A DNA stretch of 64,000 nucleotides from Hymenopellis radicata (Eukaryota > Basidiomycota > Agaricomycetes > Agaricales > Physalacriaceae), in NCBI GenBank assembly GCA_015501595.1, contig JADNRX010000103.1, positions 62,001-126,000 on the forward strand. Direction: 5' to 3'. Shown piece after piece: positions 42,301 to 54,000 of this stretch. Within the stretch, counting starts at the first letter, position 1. The number at the start of each line of letters is the position of its first letter. Below the pieces are notes generated by a model that did no database searches, was not told the origin of the DNA, and saw only the letters and a program-made list of their open reading frames with translations. Position numbers and translations under genes: made by a program.

Positions 42301-44645
42301 CGTCTGCTGGATCTCGCGTTCCATGGCAGCGAAGTCGATGTAACCAGCGCCATTCCTGACCAAAGTTTGGTCAACACGTGTAGAGGCTCCGGTAAGTTGT
42401 AACCTGGAAGAATACTGCTTTATGGACATCTTGAGGACAGAGGCGTCGGGTGTAGCGGAAGAAGCCATCGTAACGAAGGCCTCTGGGACTACCATCCTGT
42501 CGAAGACGTTACTGCAACCTCAGCGACACCCAGAGTCGAGAGCAGCGTGTGTTCGAGCGCGCGGATATCAACGGCCACCCGTTGGCATGCAATAGGCTCA
42601 GACAGTGCAGCCAGAGGATGGGGAACCTCGGCCTCGAAATGGCGCTGTGAGATGGGCACGCTGTCGCTCATGACACCTAGACCATAACGCGTGGCCAGCT
42701 TGATCCGAAGAGGCTTTCCAGCACTGCACGAAAAATTAAATCTCGGAAACGCAATTAATACAGAATACGAACCTGTTCTTGGGAAGATCCCTCATGTACA
42801 CGATGGCGTAGGGCCATTTCGATGGATGCAGATTGTCCCTTTTGGAAATGTTTCGTGAGCGTGTGGTGGGAGTGGAGAAAACAATTAAGCGCGCACTTTA
42901 ACAAATCGTGGAGCTGGGTGAGTCCGAGACGAGGGACTCCAGGCTGTGGGACAACCACGACACCGATAGCCTCCTGAAGAACATCGTGCTCGATCGCGAA
43001 AGCCAAAGTTGCCTGTGAACACGTTAGGGAATATCAACTTTCGCAAGCGCAAAGCCCCCACCTTGACGTGACTCTTAGCAGCAGTCACAATAGGCCTCCT
43101 CTACCTCGAAGGGCGAGATAACCTCACCGCCCTTGTTGATGATCTCCTTGGAACGACCGGTGATGTACAGGTAGCCGTCGGCGTCCATATAACCAACGTC
43201 ACCAGAGTCGAACCAGCCCTCACTAGTAAACGCGGAGGTGTCTAGCGGCACATTACGATCCGGCGAAGTTTCGTAACCTTCAAAGGTGGGGAGCCCGCGG
43301 ACAGAGACAGCGCCGGTCTTCCCCGGACTCAATTCGCGTTCAAGATTTGAAGGATCGCGAATCGAGAGATAAGGTCCACATGCGATTCCTGAGCATCCCG
43401 GACGCTCGAGCTGATAGTTAGTGGGCGGCGTTGCGATGGGCATGCACCTAGAAGCACACCGTTAGCAATATGACGTGATAACACGCGTAGATCGGGACCG
43501 ACTCTGTCATTCCGTAGGACGGAAGAATAACCGCGCCTCCGAATCTGTTTTTCAAGTCGACAGCCAATGAAGGCAAAAGACCGCCAGCTGCATTACAGAT
43601 CATGCGAATCCTCATATCGCGGGTGGGCACGATATAATCGGGCTGGGAAGTGAGGATAGCATGGTGGATGGTGGCGCGGCGTAGTACCTGTTTGGAAATT
43701 TGAGCAATTGATCGAGTAGAAGCTTAGGAGAGACGGACCAAGTCGCATGTAATTGACAGGCAAGCGACCAGGAAAGCGATCGCGTCGAATCCAGCGCACA
43801 TGATGGCGCTGCCACCGGAGAAGACGGGCGCCAAGAGATTTCGTACAATTCCACCAACGTGGAATAAGGGCATCATATTGACTAGTACGGCGGTCAGGGT
43901 TAAGCCTGTGATTGGAAAAAAATGGTTGCGCACGGTTCACATCATTGGGTTTCAGGTCCCATGAATGCACGACGGCCCATGTTCCGACGATGAGCGACTT
44001 GAGCGTGTACGGGACGACCTTCTTCTTGCCGCTGGTGCCAGAGGTGTGCAGGACCAAGGACTGGTCGTGAAGCTGATGGGGAACGGATGGCATGGTAGGA
44101 ACGACAATGTTGTCACCAAGGACTGTCATGTCGAATAGACCGGTGGGGCCAGTAGGGCGGTCGTGTATGTACACAATTTCGCAATCGAGCTCCTTCTGCA
44201 TGGCACGGAGTTCTAATCGGTCTTCGGCGTCTTTGGTCGTAACAATTGCTCGTGCTCGGAGGCGCTGGGCATCCTCCTTAAGCTCGGCCGCGGTGCAGCT
44301 CGCGTTGACGGGGGCGGTGGTGTGGTAGCAGGCGAGAGAGAGCAGAGCAAGAGCATTCTCTGGTCCGGTGGGTAACACAATCATGACTCTGTCATTAGGC
44401 CCAAGAGGGTGACGTGATCTGGTATGGGGAAGGACAAAGGAAGCGACAAAGGTGCGGACGGCGTCATGGGATAGTGGGAGACGGGAGGGATCCGGGGAAT
44501 GAATGGAGGGGGAGGACGTCGAGCACAGACAGTCCAGCAGTGTGTTGACTGACCTCGACTGGGTTACGCGTTCGGCAATCAAGTCCCCAAGTGAGGCGCC
44601 CGCCCGCTGGGGGATGTTGGAGAGAAACGAGAGTGGGATTGACAT
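39343..44645 (-). CDS. Pls-like single-module NRPS: A-T-(TM/beta-helix)x3
   Basis: Start taken at ATG 44645 (MSIPLSFLSNIPQRAG). The adenylation domain shows VLHTSGTSGKKKVVPYT (A3), PLFHVGGIVRNLLAP (A4), CNAAGGLLPSLA...SYGMTE (A5), GWFDSGDVGYMDADGYLYIT and GRSKEIINKGGEVISPFEVE (A7-A8), and PKNSAGKPLRIKLA (A10 Lys). A carrier domain follows: DSDFFLLGGNSLLLGKLS, phosphopantetheine Ser. The C-terminal half alternates membrane segments with three left-handed beta-helix modules: YYRLLGAKIGKNVSIS near 41460, YRIMGAKIGQRVYWPGSG near 40670 and FRALGAKIGRNCAIYPGG near 39750. This is the TIGR02353/NRPS-terminal architecture, as in bacterial epsilon-poly-L-lysine synthetase. The last exon ends VGWPAKRVDNAWSGF...-stop at 39343. 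At least seven single-base indels interrupt the frame; no nonsense substitutions were noticed. The product is unknown: probably a short or homopolymeric isopeptide, or an amino-acid amide. Confidence 0.85.
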
Positions 44646-45771
44646 GGTCAAATGAAGGTGGCTCCGAGCGTGTATCCACTCGTTGTCTCGTCGATGAAAA
44701 GGTGAGGAGACAGTAAGCACAGGCTTAGAGCATAGAAGGACTTGGTGGTCGTTGGTTAAAAAGGTTGTCCCGAAAGAGCCAATCACCCAAGATAAGTACC
44801 GGAACTGGACCACGCGAAGATCTATTTCATGCCGGAATATCAGCGAAAGAGAATCTGGGAAAAAAACATTTCGTCCCACACCACGTTTATCCCCGGATGA
44901 CACTTTTTCTTTGATGGGGGACCTGGTGGGACGCGACCCGAGTTTCTGGGTTAGCGTTTCCTGCGCGTCGCTCCTGTGCCCCAGTCTGGCTGACACTGTC
45001 CTTGCAGAGATGGATTCACCCGGCAAGACCGCTTAGAGCCTCGAGTTTGTGGAGAACCTCCCGATGACAGCCCGGAGAACTGCTTAACAACCTAATAGTA
45101 AGGGTAAGATTCCCCGCCATCACTTCATCACGTCCTTGCCCGTTTTGGCGACAACATCCTGATGGCTAATCCACTGACAGCGAGCGCCGCTCAGGCATGC
45201 ACCGACGGCCATCGAGCTCAAACAGAGCTTTTGCTTAGCATGATCGCGAATCGAGAGGAGGTGAAAGGCCAAGCCAGTAACCGCCACGTGATGCTCTGAT
45301 ACCGCACATCTAAACGTCCAACTATCATACCGCTTGCAACATCCTGGCGGTTTGCATGTACAACATCGCCTCCTCCCGTTTCATGAAACGTCTAGACCCA
45401 CACTCCACATTTATCAGGTGATTTCACTCAACGTTTTAGCCTTAGACTATGCTAGACTATGGAGAAGACACTCTGCTCGTGTCCTACTCACGGCACCGGT
45501 CGTCGAAACACCATTTGAGGCTTTCTCAACACGACGCGATGTTATAAATATTCACCGCCCGATACATGGAACAAGAACCACCAAGCCGGCATGCGCCCGA
45601 TCACTGTCTGTCATTCTTGCCTCCATGCAGTCACCTCTACGCATCCAACCACCACCTCCGCAAGCCGCGACCATCGCCTAGTTGTTAGGTACATATAATA
45701 TCTAGACCGCGACTGCGCGCTGCGTCCTCCTAGTCGTCCAGATATTATTACAGCATCCTACAGCATCTCTC
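44646..45771. other. Upstream region of the synthetase; no gene supported
   Basis: An ORF extends the synthetase frame upstream to 45026 but with poor composition, so it was not used. No other gene, RNA or repeat was supported before the tandem duplication at 45.77 kb. Confidence 0.35.
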
Positions 45772-46103
45772 GCACGCTCACCCGGACGGCGGACTGGCAC
45801 TAGTACTCCGCGTACTTGGTTTGTTTGCAACAAACTGGCCGCAAGCTCGAATTGCTCACGGTAAGCCTTCGTCATTGGACGCCACACTGATCTTGCAACG
45901 GAAGCAAGCAACCATTTAGATTTAGCACATTTCCGACCAAAACTCTTGCACGCTCACCGGACGCGTACTTGGTTTGTTTGCAACAAACTGGCCGTAAGCT
46001 CGAATTACTCACGCTAAGCCTTCGTCATTGAACGCCACACTGATCTTGCAACGGAAGCACCCATTTAGATTTAGCGCGTGAATCACATTTCCGACCAAAA
46101 CTC
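45772..46103. repeat. Tandem duplication, two diverged units of about 165 bp
   Basis: Units 45772-45945 and 45949-46103 share long exact blocks (for example TACTTGGTTTGTTTGCAACA and CGCCACACTGATCTTGCAAC). They differ by small indels, such as a 20-bp segment missing from the second. Each contains the perfect hairpin GTTTGTT-TGC-AACAAAC. No coding sense. The segment 46104-46830 beyond it shows nothing supportable. Confidence 0.8.
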
Positions 46104-46830
46104 AAAACGCACCTTTCTTCAATTTTCGCCTGATCTTCCACGCGCTATACCTTGTGCAAGCCCGGGTACAGAAGCAAATCTGTGGAGTGTCATCTGCAAA
46201 TAGTGCGTTATCTATTTCAATGAAATTCATCCACGATACGCGGTACCGTTAATAATAACAGACGTTCCAACTCAAAACCCTTCTTCTCGACAGGGTTCAA
46301 GTTGAAGCTAAACGTGCGCTTTGCACACGACTATCGCGTCATTTGGTGGGAAACATATGCATGGAGGGGATTGATGTATCCGGAGAAGGTGAGTGCTAGT
46401 GGCAGTAGGAATGGAGTCACTCCGATGAGGCAGGAAGTGGTGAGAGGGATGGATTGGAGGCATACGCTTGGCAGTGGAGACTTCGCGCCAAGCGCTTGTG
46501 GCCCCGAGTAGAGGAAGGACCCATCGTCGTATATACGACGGAAGGTGACGAGATGCGGATTAGCAGAACCAGCGGGTAGACAATGAAATTTTGTCAATTA
46601 TATTCACGAACGTTTACAGCTCTGATCTTTCCCATGCACGGCCATTATGCGCATCCTTGGTGCTATTATCGTGACAATCTTTCAAGGATTTGTAAGAATT
46701 TAGCCGACGAGACGGACACTGACTTGAACACAGAACATCAGCTGCAGAGCAGTTAACTGGCTCAGGAGAGGAAGCAAGGAACGATGCTATTGATACAACT
46801 AATAGACGTCGTTAAAAGTGATTCATCTAT

Positions 46831-47826
46831 CTACGTCCTCATCCCAAACGGCACGAAGGTATCGCTCTTCTGGACGCATTTTCTAAGTTTATCGTAATCG
46901 TACCAAACAACTACCTCATCTGTATGGGCGACGTATGCACGCTGGTTTAGGGAATACGCAGAGGCACGCAGATGAAGTATAGAGGGATCCTTGAAGTGGT
47001 TTGGATCCGAAGGCGACGGGGTTTCAACTGGGCGATGTGCGATGAGTAGCTGAGAGTAGTGTGTTATTAGATCTCCGCGTTGATGCGGTGTAAATCACTA
47101 ACCGTGTCAGGATACGTGACGGGGCGGCGGAATTGGACTTGTATCGATTTCAGGATAAGTGATACGCCTTGTCCTCGAATTAGAGAATCCGCGGCGGAAG
47201 CCCCGCCAAGACGATAACCTAGGTATCTCATCCAGTGGACGCGGCTCTGAGAAGGTATTAATAACAGGATATGTATACAACAAGTAAGAGTAGCTCACTG
47301 ATTCAAAGAAGCGCACTTTGAGTGAATGCGTTCAGGATTAGAAGGCGGGTAACTGAGGTAGGAGGCCTACCGTAACGAACATTGTTCACATGTCTGGGAG
47401 TTAAGTCAAGAGATCAAGTGACGGTAGATGGAGGTCGCTTACTGAAAGAGTCGTGATCACCCCACACGATAGGCTGCTCCCAGAAATAGCGCGTATCGTG
47501 GTAGCCAGCTTGGTAAAGAGCCTTATGGCCAGTGTCGTGCGCCTCTAGACGCGATTCTACGTGTATATAGTTGAGAAGAACGGTCTGAGAAAGATAGCTG
47601 GTAGGAGGTACCGAGGGATTCTCCGGGGCCTAAGGAAGCACTGGGGGATGCAGTGGGTGTGCCCTAGATTGTGCATGATTCAGTAAGGTCGGCTTGGGCA
47701 GACAAGATGAATGGAATCGGAGACTTTGGAGGATAGATATCTGAGCTGACAGGCAATAGGCTTGGCGAAGGCGGTGTGCCTCAGGGAATTGCAGCGGACA
47801 AAGGTCGATATTTTGTTAACGTTCAT
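46831..47826 (-). CDS. Hotdog-fold thioesterase, probably mitochondrial
   Basis: The ATG at 47826 gives MNVNKISTFVRCNSLRHTAF...LRYLSSK, an Arg-rich, acid-free presequence. After an intron of about 95 nt come SYLSQTVLLNYIHVESRLEA, YFWEQPIVWGDHDSFRHVNN, VRYVRFFES, SRVHWMRYLGYRLGG, GQGVSLILKSIQVQFRRPVT, YPDTLLIAHRPV, FKDPSILHLRASAYSLNQRA, YVAHTDEVVVWYDYDK and FVPFGMRT-stop at 46831. The DxDxFxHVNNxxYxxFFE signature is that of 4-hydroxybenzoyl-CoA-type thioesterases. The donor after DSF reads TTCA|GTAAGC and is one G short of keeping the frame. Likely hydrolyses acyl-CoA in the mitochondrion; the chain is unknown. Confidence 0.82.
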
Positions 47827-48722
47827 GGAAGTACCGGTGACGTTGCAACGTTGCATGAACAAATTGATAATCGGCTTCAGCACCCGGTGTGATCGGACAT
47901 GTCGGTTCGGATAGCCGCAATGCAAGAATGTTGGTTTTCTACTTACTTATGATCTTTCATTCTTGTTGGTAGGAGGATGACATTGACAGGCATGATCTGT
48001 ATTTTCACGAGCGCTGCAGGTTTCTTGGTTATCCACAACGTATATGATTTGGGCGCTCACTGGCAGATCATTCGACGATAGCGGGCGATAGAATACAGCT
48101 GTCAGTAGGTCAATCACAAGGCAGTCTGTGCATCCTGTGAAGGTGTGGACGCGTCAAGCAACTGATGCGCGCATACTGATGGCTTCGGACATGTTTCGAC
48201 AAATGGTGTGATCTCCGGATCAGTCATCGTCTCTGGCTAAGTTTTTGCGGCACGTTGGGCGAGCAGCATTCAAGTAATAGCAGATAGGCTGCATGAGATT
48301 GCGTTCTTGTAGGGCCAGAAGCCGGTCAATTCAAGCTTGACCTAGAAGCGCGCTTGCTTCCACCCGACACGCGGAGGCCCGGGAGGGCGGTGAGAAGAGA
48401 AATGGCGCCATTTATTTAGTACGCGTTTGCCTTTCGCGATCCTTTCTGTAAATTGATAGAGGGAGCGAAGCAAGAAGAGAATTCGCGCGTCCACAAATAG
48501 CGCGCGAGGAGCGAACACGTGACTGAGTTGCGCTTCTTTCTGGCCAAAGTGATGCAAATAGCGCCACCGTATAAGAAGGACGCACGTCGAAAGCGAGCTC
48601 CATTTCTTTCTTTCCCTCCTACCTTAACCTTCTCCTCTGATCCTGGTGATCGTCGAGTCTTCCCACCTAATAACCCAGCCTATCTACATTCTATTCTATC
48701 CTCATCTAATTATCCATTCGAT
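47827..48722. other. Shared upstream region of thioesterase and secreted gene
   Basis: Divergent promoter region. A TATA-like GTATAAGAAG lies near 48569 and a C/T-rich leader runs to the ATG at 48723. No genes or repeats. Confidence 0.4.
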
Positions 48723-50602
48723 ATGGTTTACTTGACTGCCCGTTTCGCTCTCCTCGCCGCCGCCGCCTCTCTCGCCGCTGTCAGCTCCGTCGACGCCGCC
48801 GTCATCTCGGCTCGCCATTCGTCTTCTGTCGCGTCAAAGGACGATGGCCTTCAGAAGGACAGCCCGCTCTTGCCTCTGCCTGCTCGCGTCGCCAAGGCCA
48901 AGCACGACTCCAAGAAGGGCGGGAAGCACGACGATAAGGGCGGGAAGCATGACGCTAAGGGCGGGAAACACGACGCCAAGGGCGGGAAGGAGAAGGCGCA
49001 CAAGCCGGTTCGTTCCTTTTTTTCTATTATTTTCGCCCTTTTTCTGACGCATATATTCAACTTTTTAGCGAATTGTCGTACTAGACGATGACCTCCCGCT
49101 TATCAAGGTTGAGGTTGGGAAGCGCGCCGCTGACCAAGCCTTCTTCGACCGCAAAGCCTACACTCGTCGCGCTCCTCACTCCGATGACAAGGTCGTTATC
49201 AACGGCAATGATGACCATGTCCGCATCCACGACAAGCATCGACACCACGATGACGACGACCACGACAAGGTTGTCGTGAACGGCGACAACGAGCACGTCC
49301 ACATCCATCACCGTCGCCGCCACCACCACCATGACTGGCACGACGCTTCCAAGGTCATTGTCAACGGTGATCACGACCGTGTCAACGTCCATGACCGCCG
49401 TTCATCCCCCAGAGTCCTCGTGCACAACAAACATGGCCAGTCCTTCATCGTCTCTCCCACCCATCGCGCCATTGCTCGTCGTAGCTCTGAACCCATGGAA
49501 CGACGTGTCGACGAAAGTGCCCCCGCTGGAACAATTGCTCTCATGGTACGTGAATGTATGCGTTGAATGTTTTCACAGTTTTTAACATTTACTTTAGTTG
49601 ACCAACGACGCTGGCGCACAAAAGAAGCTTGGATCGCTCTACATGAACACTGACAAGAAACCCTTTGAATTGGACGCGTCGGACACCAACGCTACGACTA
49701 CATACATGGTGGCGGACAATACGATGGACGCCTCGCAGAACCGTAACATCAAATACGTTCGCCTTCACTATCTCGTCAATAATTCCCGCAACCTCACTGT
49801 CGATGCGTGGTGCGCCACCTATGACTCTACGCCTGACGCACCCGCGCCTATGACCGTCAATCCTTGCGGCAATGACACCGAGTCGACCAATCCTAGGCAA
49901 AGTCAAACGTTCATCTACTATGTCGATACCAACGTCATCGCTCCCATGTCTGCTCCGTCGAATTCCACTTCTAGGGAGGAGGACGATACGGAGGACGCGT
50001 CTGATATCGTCGATGGAGGAGTTATGGAAAGTGCTACGAGTTTAGGCGAGAGGGAAGCGGCGCCGCAGAACGTGACTCTGGTCTTTGAGCCGAACGGCCC
50101 ACAGGAGGACACGGAGAGCGCGGAAGACGAGAGTGCGACATACACGACCATCACCGAGACTCACACTGTCACTGTCACTGCTTCCAGCACTCCTTCTGCC
50201 ATGGCCGATGACGAGGAGGAGGACTCGGCTTCGTCTATGATGACCTCCAACTCTGTCCAGTCTGCCTCGGCTAGCTCGGATTCTTCCGCTACGCCCTCTT
50301 CAACTTCCATAGACGCCCTCGAAGTCAAAGTCTACGGCGCGTCTTCCGCCTCATCTTCCAGCTCTTCGGAACCTACCTCGATGTCTACCGACAGCACGTC
50401 TTCTACCGACGCAGCTTCAACTTCCGTCGATGCCGAAGCAGTCGCATCTGGCATTGCCAACCCTTCTTCGGATTCCATGAGTGATCCTTCTCCTACTGTC
50501 GCCGGTGCCAGCTCAGTCGCGTCTGTCGCTTCCAGAGCCGAAATGACGGCGGTTGACACTGCCCCTTACATGTGGAAATTCAATCGTGAGATGCGGTGGT
50601 AA
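48723..50602 (+). CDS. Secreted His/Lys-rich repeat protein with Ser/Thr-rich tail
   Basis: The ATG at 48723 gives MVYLTARFALLAAAASLAAV (signal peptide). Residues 58-93 are a Lys/Gly/His/Asp repeat (KGGKHD, four units). After an intron ending near 49068 comes RIVVLDDDLPLIKVEVGKRA, then three repeats of the pattern KVV(I/V)NGxxxHVxIH, each followed by His-rich runs (HRHHDDDDHD, HHRRRHHHHDWHD). A second intron follows IALM (about 49545-49597). Next is a globular-looking part (KLGSLYMNTDKKPFELDASD, RLHYLVNNSRNLTVDAWC with one Cys pair), then a long Ser/Thr/Glu-rich region and stop at 50600. There is no C-terminal hydrophobic anchor. The His/Asp repeats suggest metal binding at the cell wall; this is inference, no family was recognised. 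Confidence 0.75.
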
Positions 50603-51540
50603 CGGAGGTACATATAATTTACTCGTACGTACAATTTACAGTCAATACCAAAAATTCTTTCGCGTTTTTCTGGTGTGAATATTGTCTTACTCAATGGCGT
50701 ACGCGCTCAGCTGAGACCAGATGGAGGTGGAGCATCTGAGAAGCATACCATTGCCACCTTGTCGGAACCGTCAAAATAAAGATGGCATCTACCCAAGCAG
50801 AAGATAAGTGGGAAACCGAGAGCAATCGCGCCTTGGCAGTCCGGTTCTATTCATGGCGAGTTGGAGCGCGACTCTACGGTAGCACATGGTAAATACCGGT
50901 ATACTGCACAATGGGAGTAGACAAGGATGATCCGCATTGCGTTATGAGAACTTGAAGATCATTGAATTATGCAGTGCGGCGAAGAAGGCTAGCACACTTT
51001 GAAGGTACAATGGTCTGGCATATGGCGAATGGGTTTCTGTGTAAAGATGTGGCGGCTGATTAGCCCTTACATACCTCTGGGTGTCACTGTGAGCTCCGAT
51101 CACGAGAAAATTCAATGTCACGTAGATGGAAAAATAGATTTTCACCTATAGTGCATGACTTTTTGGTGGATTTGGTTTCAATGTTCTACATTGGTGGATT
51201 GTCCTAGACTGAAAATCAACCAATGATTACCTGTATATCATCCATGGCATATTTCTTGCCCTGATAAGCTCTACATACTGTATTGAGCTCTATAATATTT
51301 CTATAATGTGTCTGGGTGTAAGCGGGGTACGTTGCGAACGGTACAACGAGCTTGAGCGAGCACGCTCATTTCTTTCAAGTCCCCTATTCATGTTGAAGTT
51401 GCGCATGCGGCAGGAACCCGGGTTCGATGATTTTTTCTGACCACAACCCATCACCGCGACTGCGCTCTTGCCCGATGAAGACGAGCGCCAGCCTGGAACA
51501 GGCTGCGCACCTCAATGAGCACTCAGCCAAGCACCCAAGG
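50603..51540. other. No gene recognised
   Basis: A/T-richer intergenic DNA downstream of the secreted gene. No exon, RNA or inverted repeat could be supported. Confidence 0.35.
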
Positions 51541-51795
51541 ACTGCTCGATGACCACGGACGAGGATGACGACCTGACCGACCTCACGAGGATCCCTTCGA
51601 GGGCAGGACACCACACGACAACGAGAAGAGACCAGGACGAGGACAAGACCAGGATCAGACGAGACCGAGGACAAGACAAGACCAGGACGAGGACAAGACA
51701 AGACCAGGACGAGGACCAGGCAAGACCAGCACCAGGACCGGACGAGAACATGACGAGGATAACGAACAATAGGACGAGGATACCCGCCGTGCTAG
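51541..51795. repeat. Purine-rich minisatellite (ACAAGACCAGGACGAG-type)
   Basis: Imperfect direct repeats of units such as GACAAGACCAGGACGAG run through 51625-51760, flanked by more degenerate GAGGA/GACGA repeats. The strand asymmetry (purines plus C on the plus strand) is extreme. The ORFs here on both strands are repeat artefacts. Confidence 0.75.
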
Positions 51796-51799
51796 GATG

Positions 51800-52980
51800 A
51801 TCGAGCCCATACCGCACGAACCGCAAATGATACAACCTCGGGAACGCACAACCGGAGGCTCACAACCAGGACCCGCGAAGACGATATGGACAGATGCACT
51901 TGCAAGGCGATGGTGGTGGTAGGGACCGGCAGCAGCGCACAGTGGGTTTTGATTTCATGTCTTTCTGCTACTTTTCTGAGACGGTTCTATGACAGATTGT
52001 CGTCATTGTATGGTGCATGCATCTCGTCCATCGCGACACCACTACGTAGACTAGAGTCTCTAGAGTCTCCTTTATCTGTACCCTTCCGTAGTTTCTTATC
52101 TGTTCGGACCGTCATGCAATATCATGTTTTTTATGCCACGACATCGTATGATTAGTTGAGTGATAAAAACATGCCATTAAGACTTATAATCAGCGCAGTG
52201 GTGTCGGAAAATCAATGTTGGGGCGGGCAAAAATATTCATCGTTGTTTAGTCGAAAATCAACCTATGCATCACGCTAAATGGCCTCCTCATTTGAACATG
52301 GTTTTTGGCCTTAAGAGGAAGAATCTCAACCTATGAGAGGTACGTGCATTTTCAACCCATGCTACCTACCGTAGGCGGGAAGGCCAAGGATGAATTTTGT
52401 GTTTCGATCACTTGTGCTCGGGTCCTTCGCGTCACCTTCTGGCCTTACAGTATATGTTCGGGGTATTCTCACTTCATCTCATCTGTATTTTCATCTAGTA
52501 CTCGTCCTGTATGCAAATTACCTTGTTATTAGGATGTCTCGGTCAGGCACAGCGCACCCGGCCATACCATGCATTGTTGTCGGCCAAGACTTAGACATGT
52601 ACATACATCGCGTCGGCCACTTACCACGCATCTTCCTCGCCCCACAACGCATCATCACCGCACGAACATGCATTCCACTCCCTCCCGCTACGCATCGCCA
52701 CCCAGGACATCGCTCATCCTTGCCGCCGCATCCATGCCTCTTGATGACCCGTACCATCCATCGTGCTGCCCTCATTCCATGCATACTCCCTCCATCATCC
52801 CCCGTTTGTACTTACATTCAAATCGGACTCACACCACTGTATTCACCCATTAGTTACCTTGCGCACCTAGGCATGTCTTTCCCTGTCTTTCTGTCACTTT
52901 TCGCGGTACTCTAATAAGAAATAGTTCTTTTTCTACCTAAACAAAATACTGAGGGAGAAGCATAACAATACCGCTACATC
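51800..52980. other. No gene recognised
   Basis: ORFs at 52390-52914 (plus) and 52518-52784 (minus) overlap and have no family signature or intron logic. Treated as non-coding. Confidence 0.35.
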
Positions 52981-52987
52981 ATACCCC

Positions 52988-53068
52988 TCCATTAGCGATC
53001 CAAGAGCTAGGGCCTCCGACGGAGAATCGATCCCTGTCCCTTTCACTAAGCTACCTAGCCGGTTCTTA
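52988..53068 (-). repeat. tRNA-like fragment (A-box and B-box only)
   Basis: On the minus strand TAGCTTAGTG resembles an A-box and GGATCGATTC a B-box, only about 20 nt apart, which is too close for a complete tRNA. It abuts the truncated end of the 2-oxoadipate-dehydrogenase fragment. Perhaps a SINE head or degenerate tRNA. Confidence 0.25.
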
Positions 53069-53079
53069 ATGTGACGTTG

Positions 53080-54000
53080 TATCTTGGGATGGATCTTGAA
53101 TCAGGGACTCGCGCACTCACTTGCCCGACATTGATAAGTGTTTGGGTATGAACTCCCATCATTGGAGAAGAGGATGCTTCTGACGAAGCGGGCCATACTA
53201 CGCCATGCCATTGGCCCTCGAGCATACTCACAGACAGAGTATATCCTTCGACCTTGGCCAGTTGGTTGTTCAAATGCACTTTGTACGAGTCTCGGAGTAC
53301 GGCGGCGTCGCCCGCAGAGATGACCTGCTCGTTGATGAGTTTCTCCTCATACAACTGAGGCACGGAAGGGCGCGCGGAGATGTGCTCATACATGAGCGGG
53401 CTGGTGAGGCTCGGAAGGTCGAGCTCGTTATGGCCCCAAGCTACCCCATCGTTGGTAAGCCAACAGATCCACGACGATGTCCTTCCTGAAGTATTATAGG
53501 CTGTATCCAAACAACACGTCCATAACGCGTACCACGTCGTCCGGTGCATTGATCATTTTGCCGATATTCGAGCAATACATGGAGGCCCGTGATCGCGCCT
53601 GGGATGCGGGGATAGTATAACCAATGCTGTTGTCCACGACGAGACGCACTGTTCCGCCACTGGTGAAATATGGGAGGTTGCTGAGCCCAAGACTTTCCAT
53701 GACGATGCCCTGTCCGGTGAACGACGTGTCACCGTAGAGTTGTACACACATGGCGCGGTCTCCTAAGCAGTCATCTGGGGAAGTCTTGAATATTGAGATG
53801 TCCGCGGCGGGGCATCGCCAAGATGATGTTTGACATAGAAGCTCGGCTGCTGATGAGAACAGGGCGTCGAGTGCGAGTGCGGGCAGAGCGCGACACCATG
53901 GGTTGGAGGACCGTAAAGGCCATGGTTGATGATGGAAGGAGCCATGCATGATGGACCGCGACACCATGATTGACAGCAGGCAGGAGACATGCGTTGTAGG
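53080..54000 (-). pseudogene. Fragment of 2-oxoadipate dehydrogenase E1 (DHTKD1-like)
   Basis: Reading the minus strand: LPALALDALFSSAAE; ILAMPRRGHLNIQD (the family's VLAMPHRGRLNLL). Then directly SPDDCLGDRAMCVQLYGDTS, FTGQGIVMESLGLSNLPYF and SGGTVRLVVDNSIGYTIPAS (thiamine-diphosphate region), RVMDVLF, GHNELDLPSLTSPLMYEHI and SVPQLYEEKLINEQVIS, ending QWHGVVWPA...NVG at about 53130. About 170 residues between LNIQD and SPDDC are missing. The frame changes several times and both ends are absent. The intact enzyme belongs to lysine/tryptophan degradation in mitochondria; this copy cannot work. Confidence 0.75.

Noticed and set aside
44646..45026. N-terminal extension of the Pls-like protein
   Set aside because: The open frame upstream of ATG 44645 has no conserved sequence and low-quality composition.
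48834..49060. Minus-strand ORFs with FPPLASC repeats
   Set aside because: Antisense of the KGGKHD repeat of the secreted protein.
51549..51835. ORFs on both strands in the purine-rich repeat
   Set aside because: Repetitive peptides (TRTRQDQDED and the like) arise from the minisatellite.
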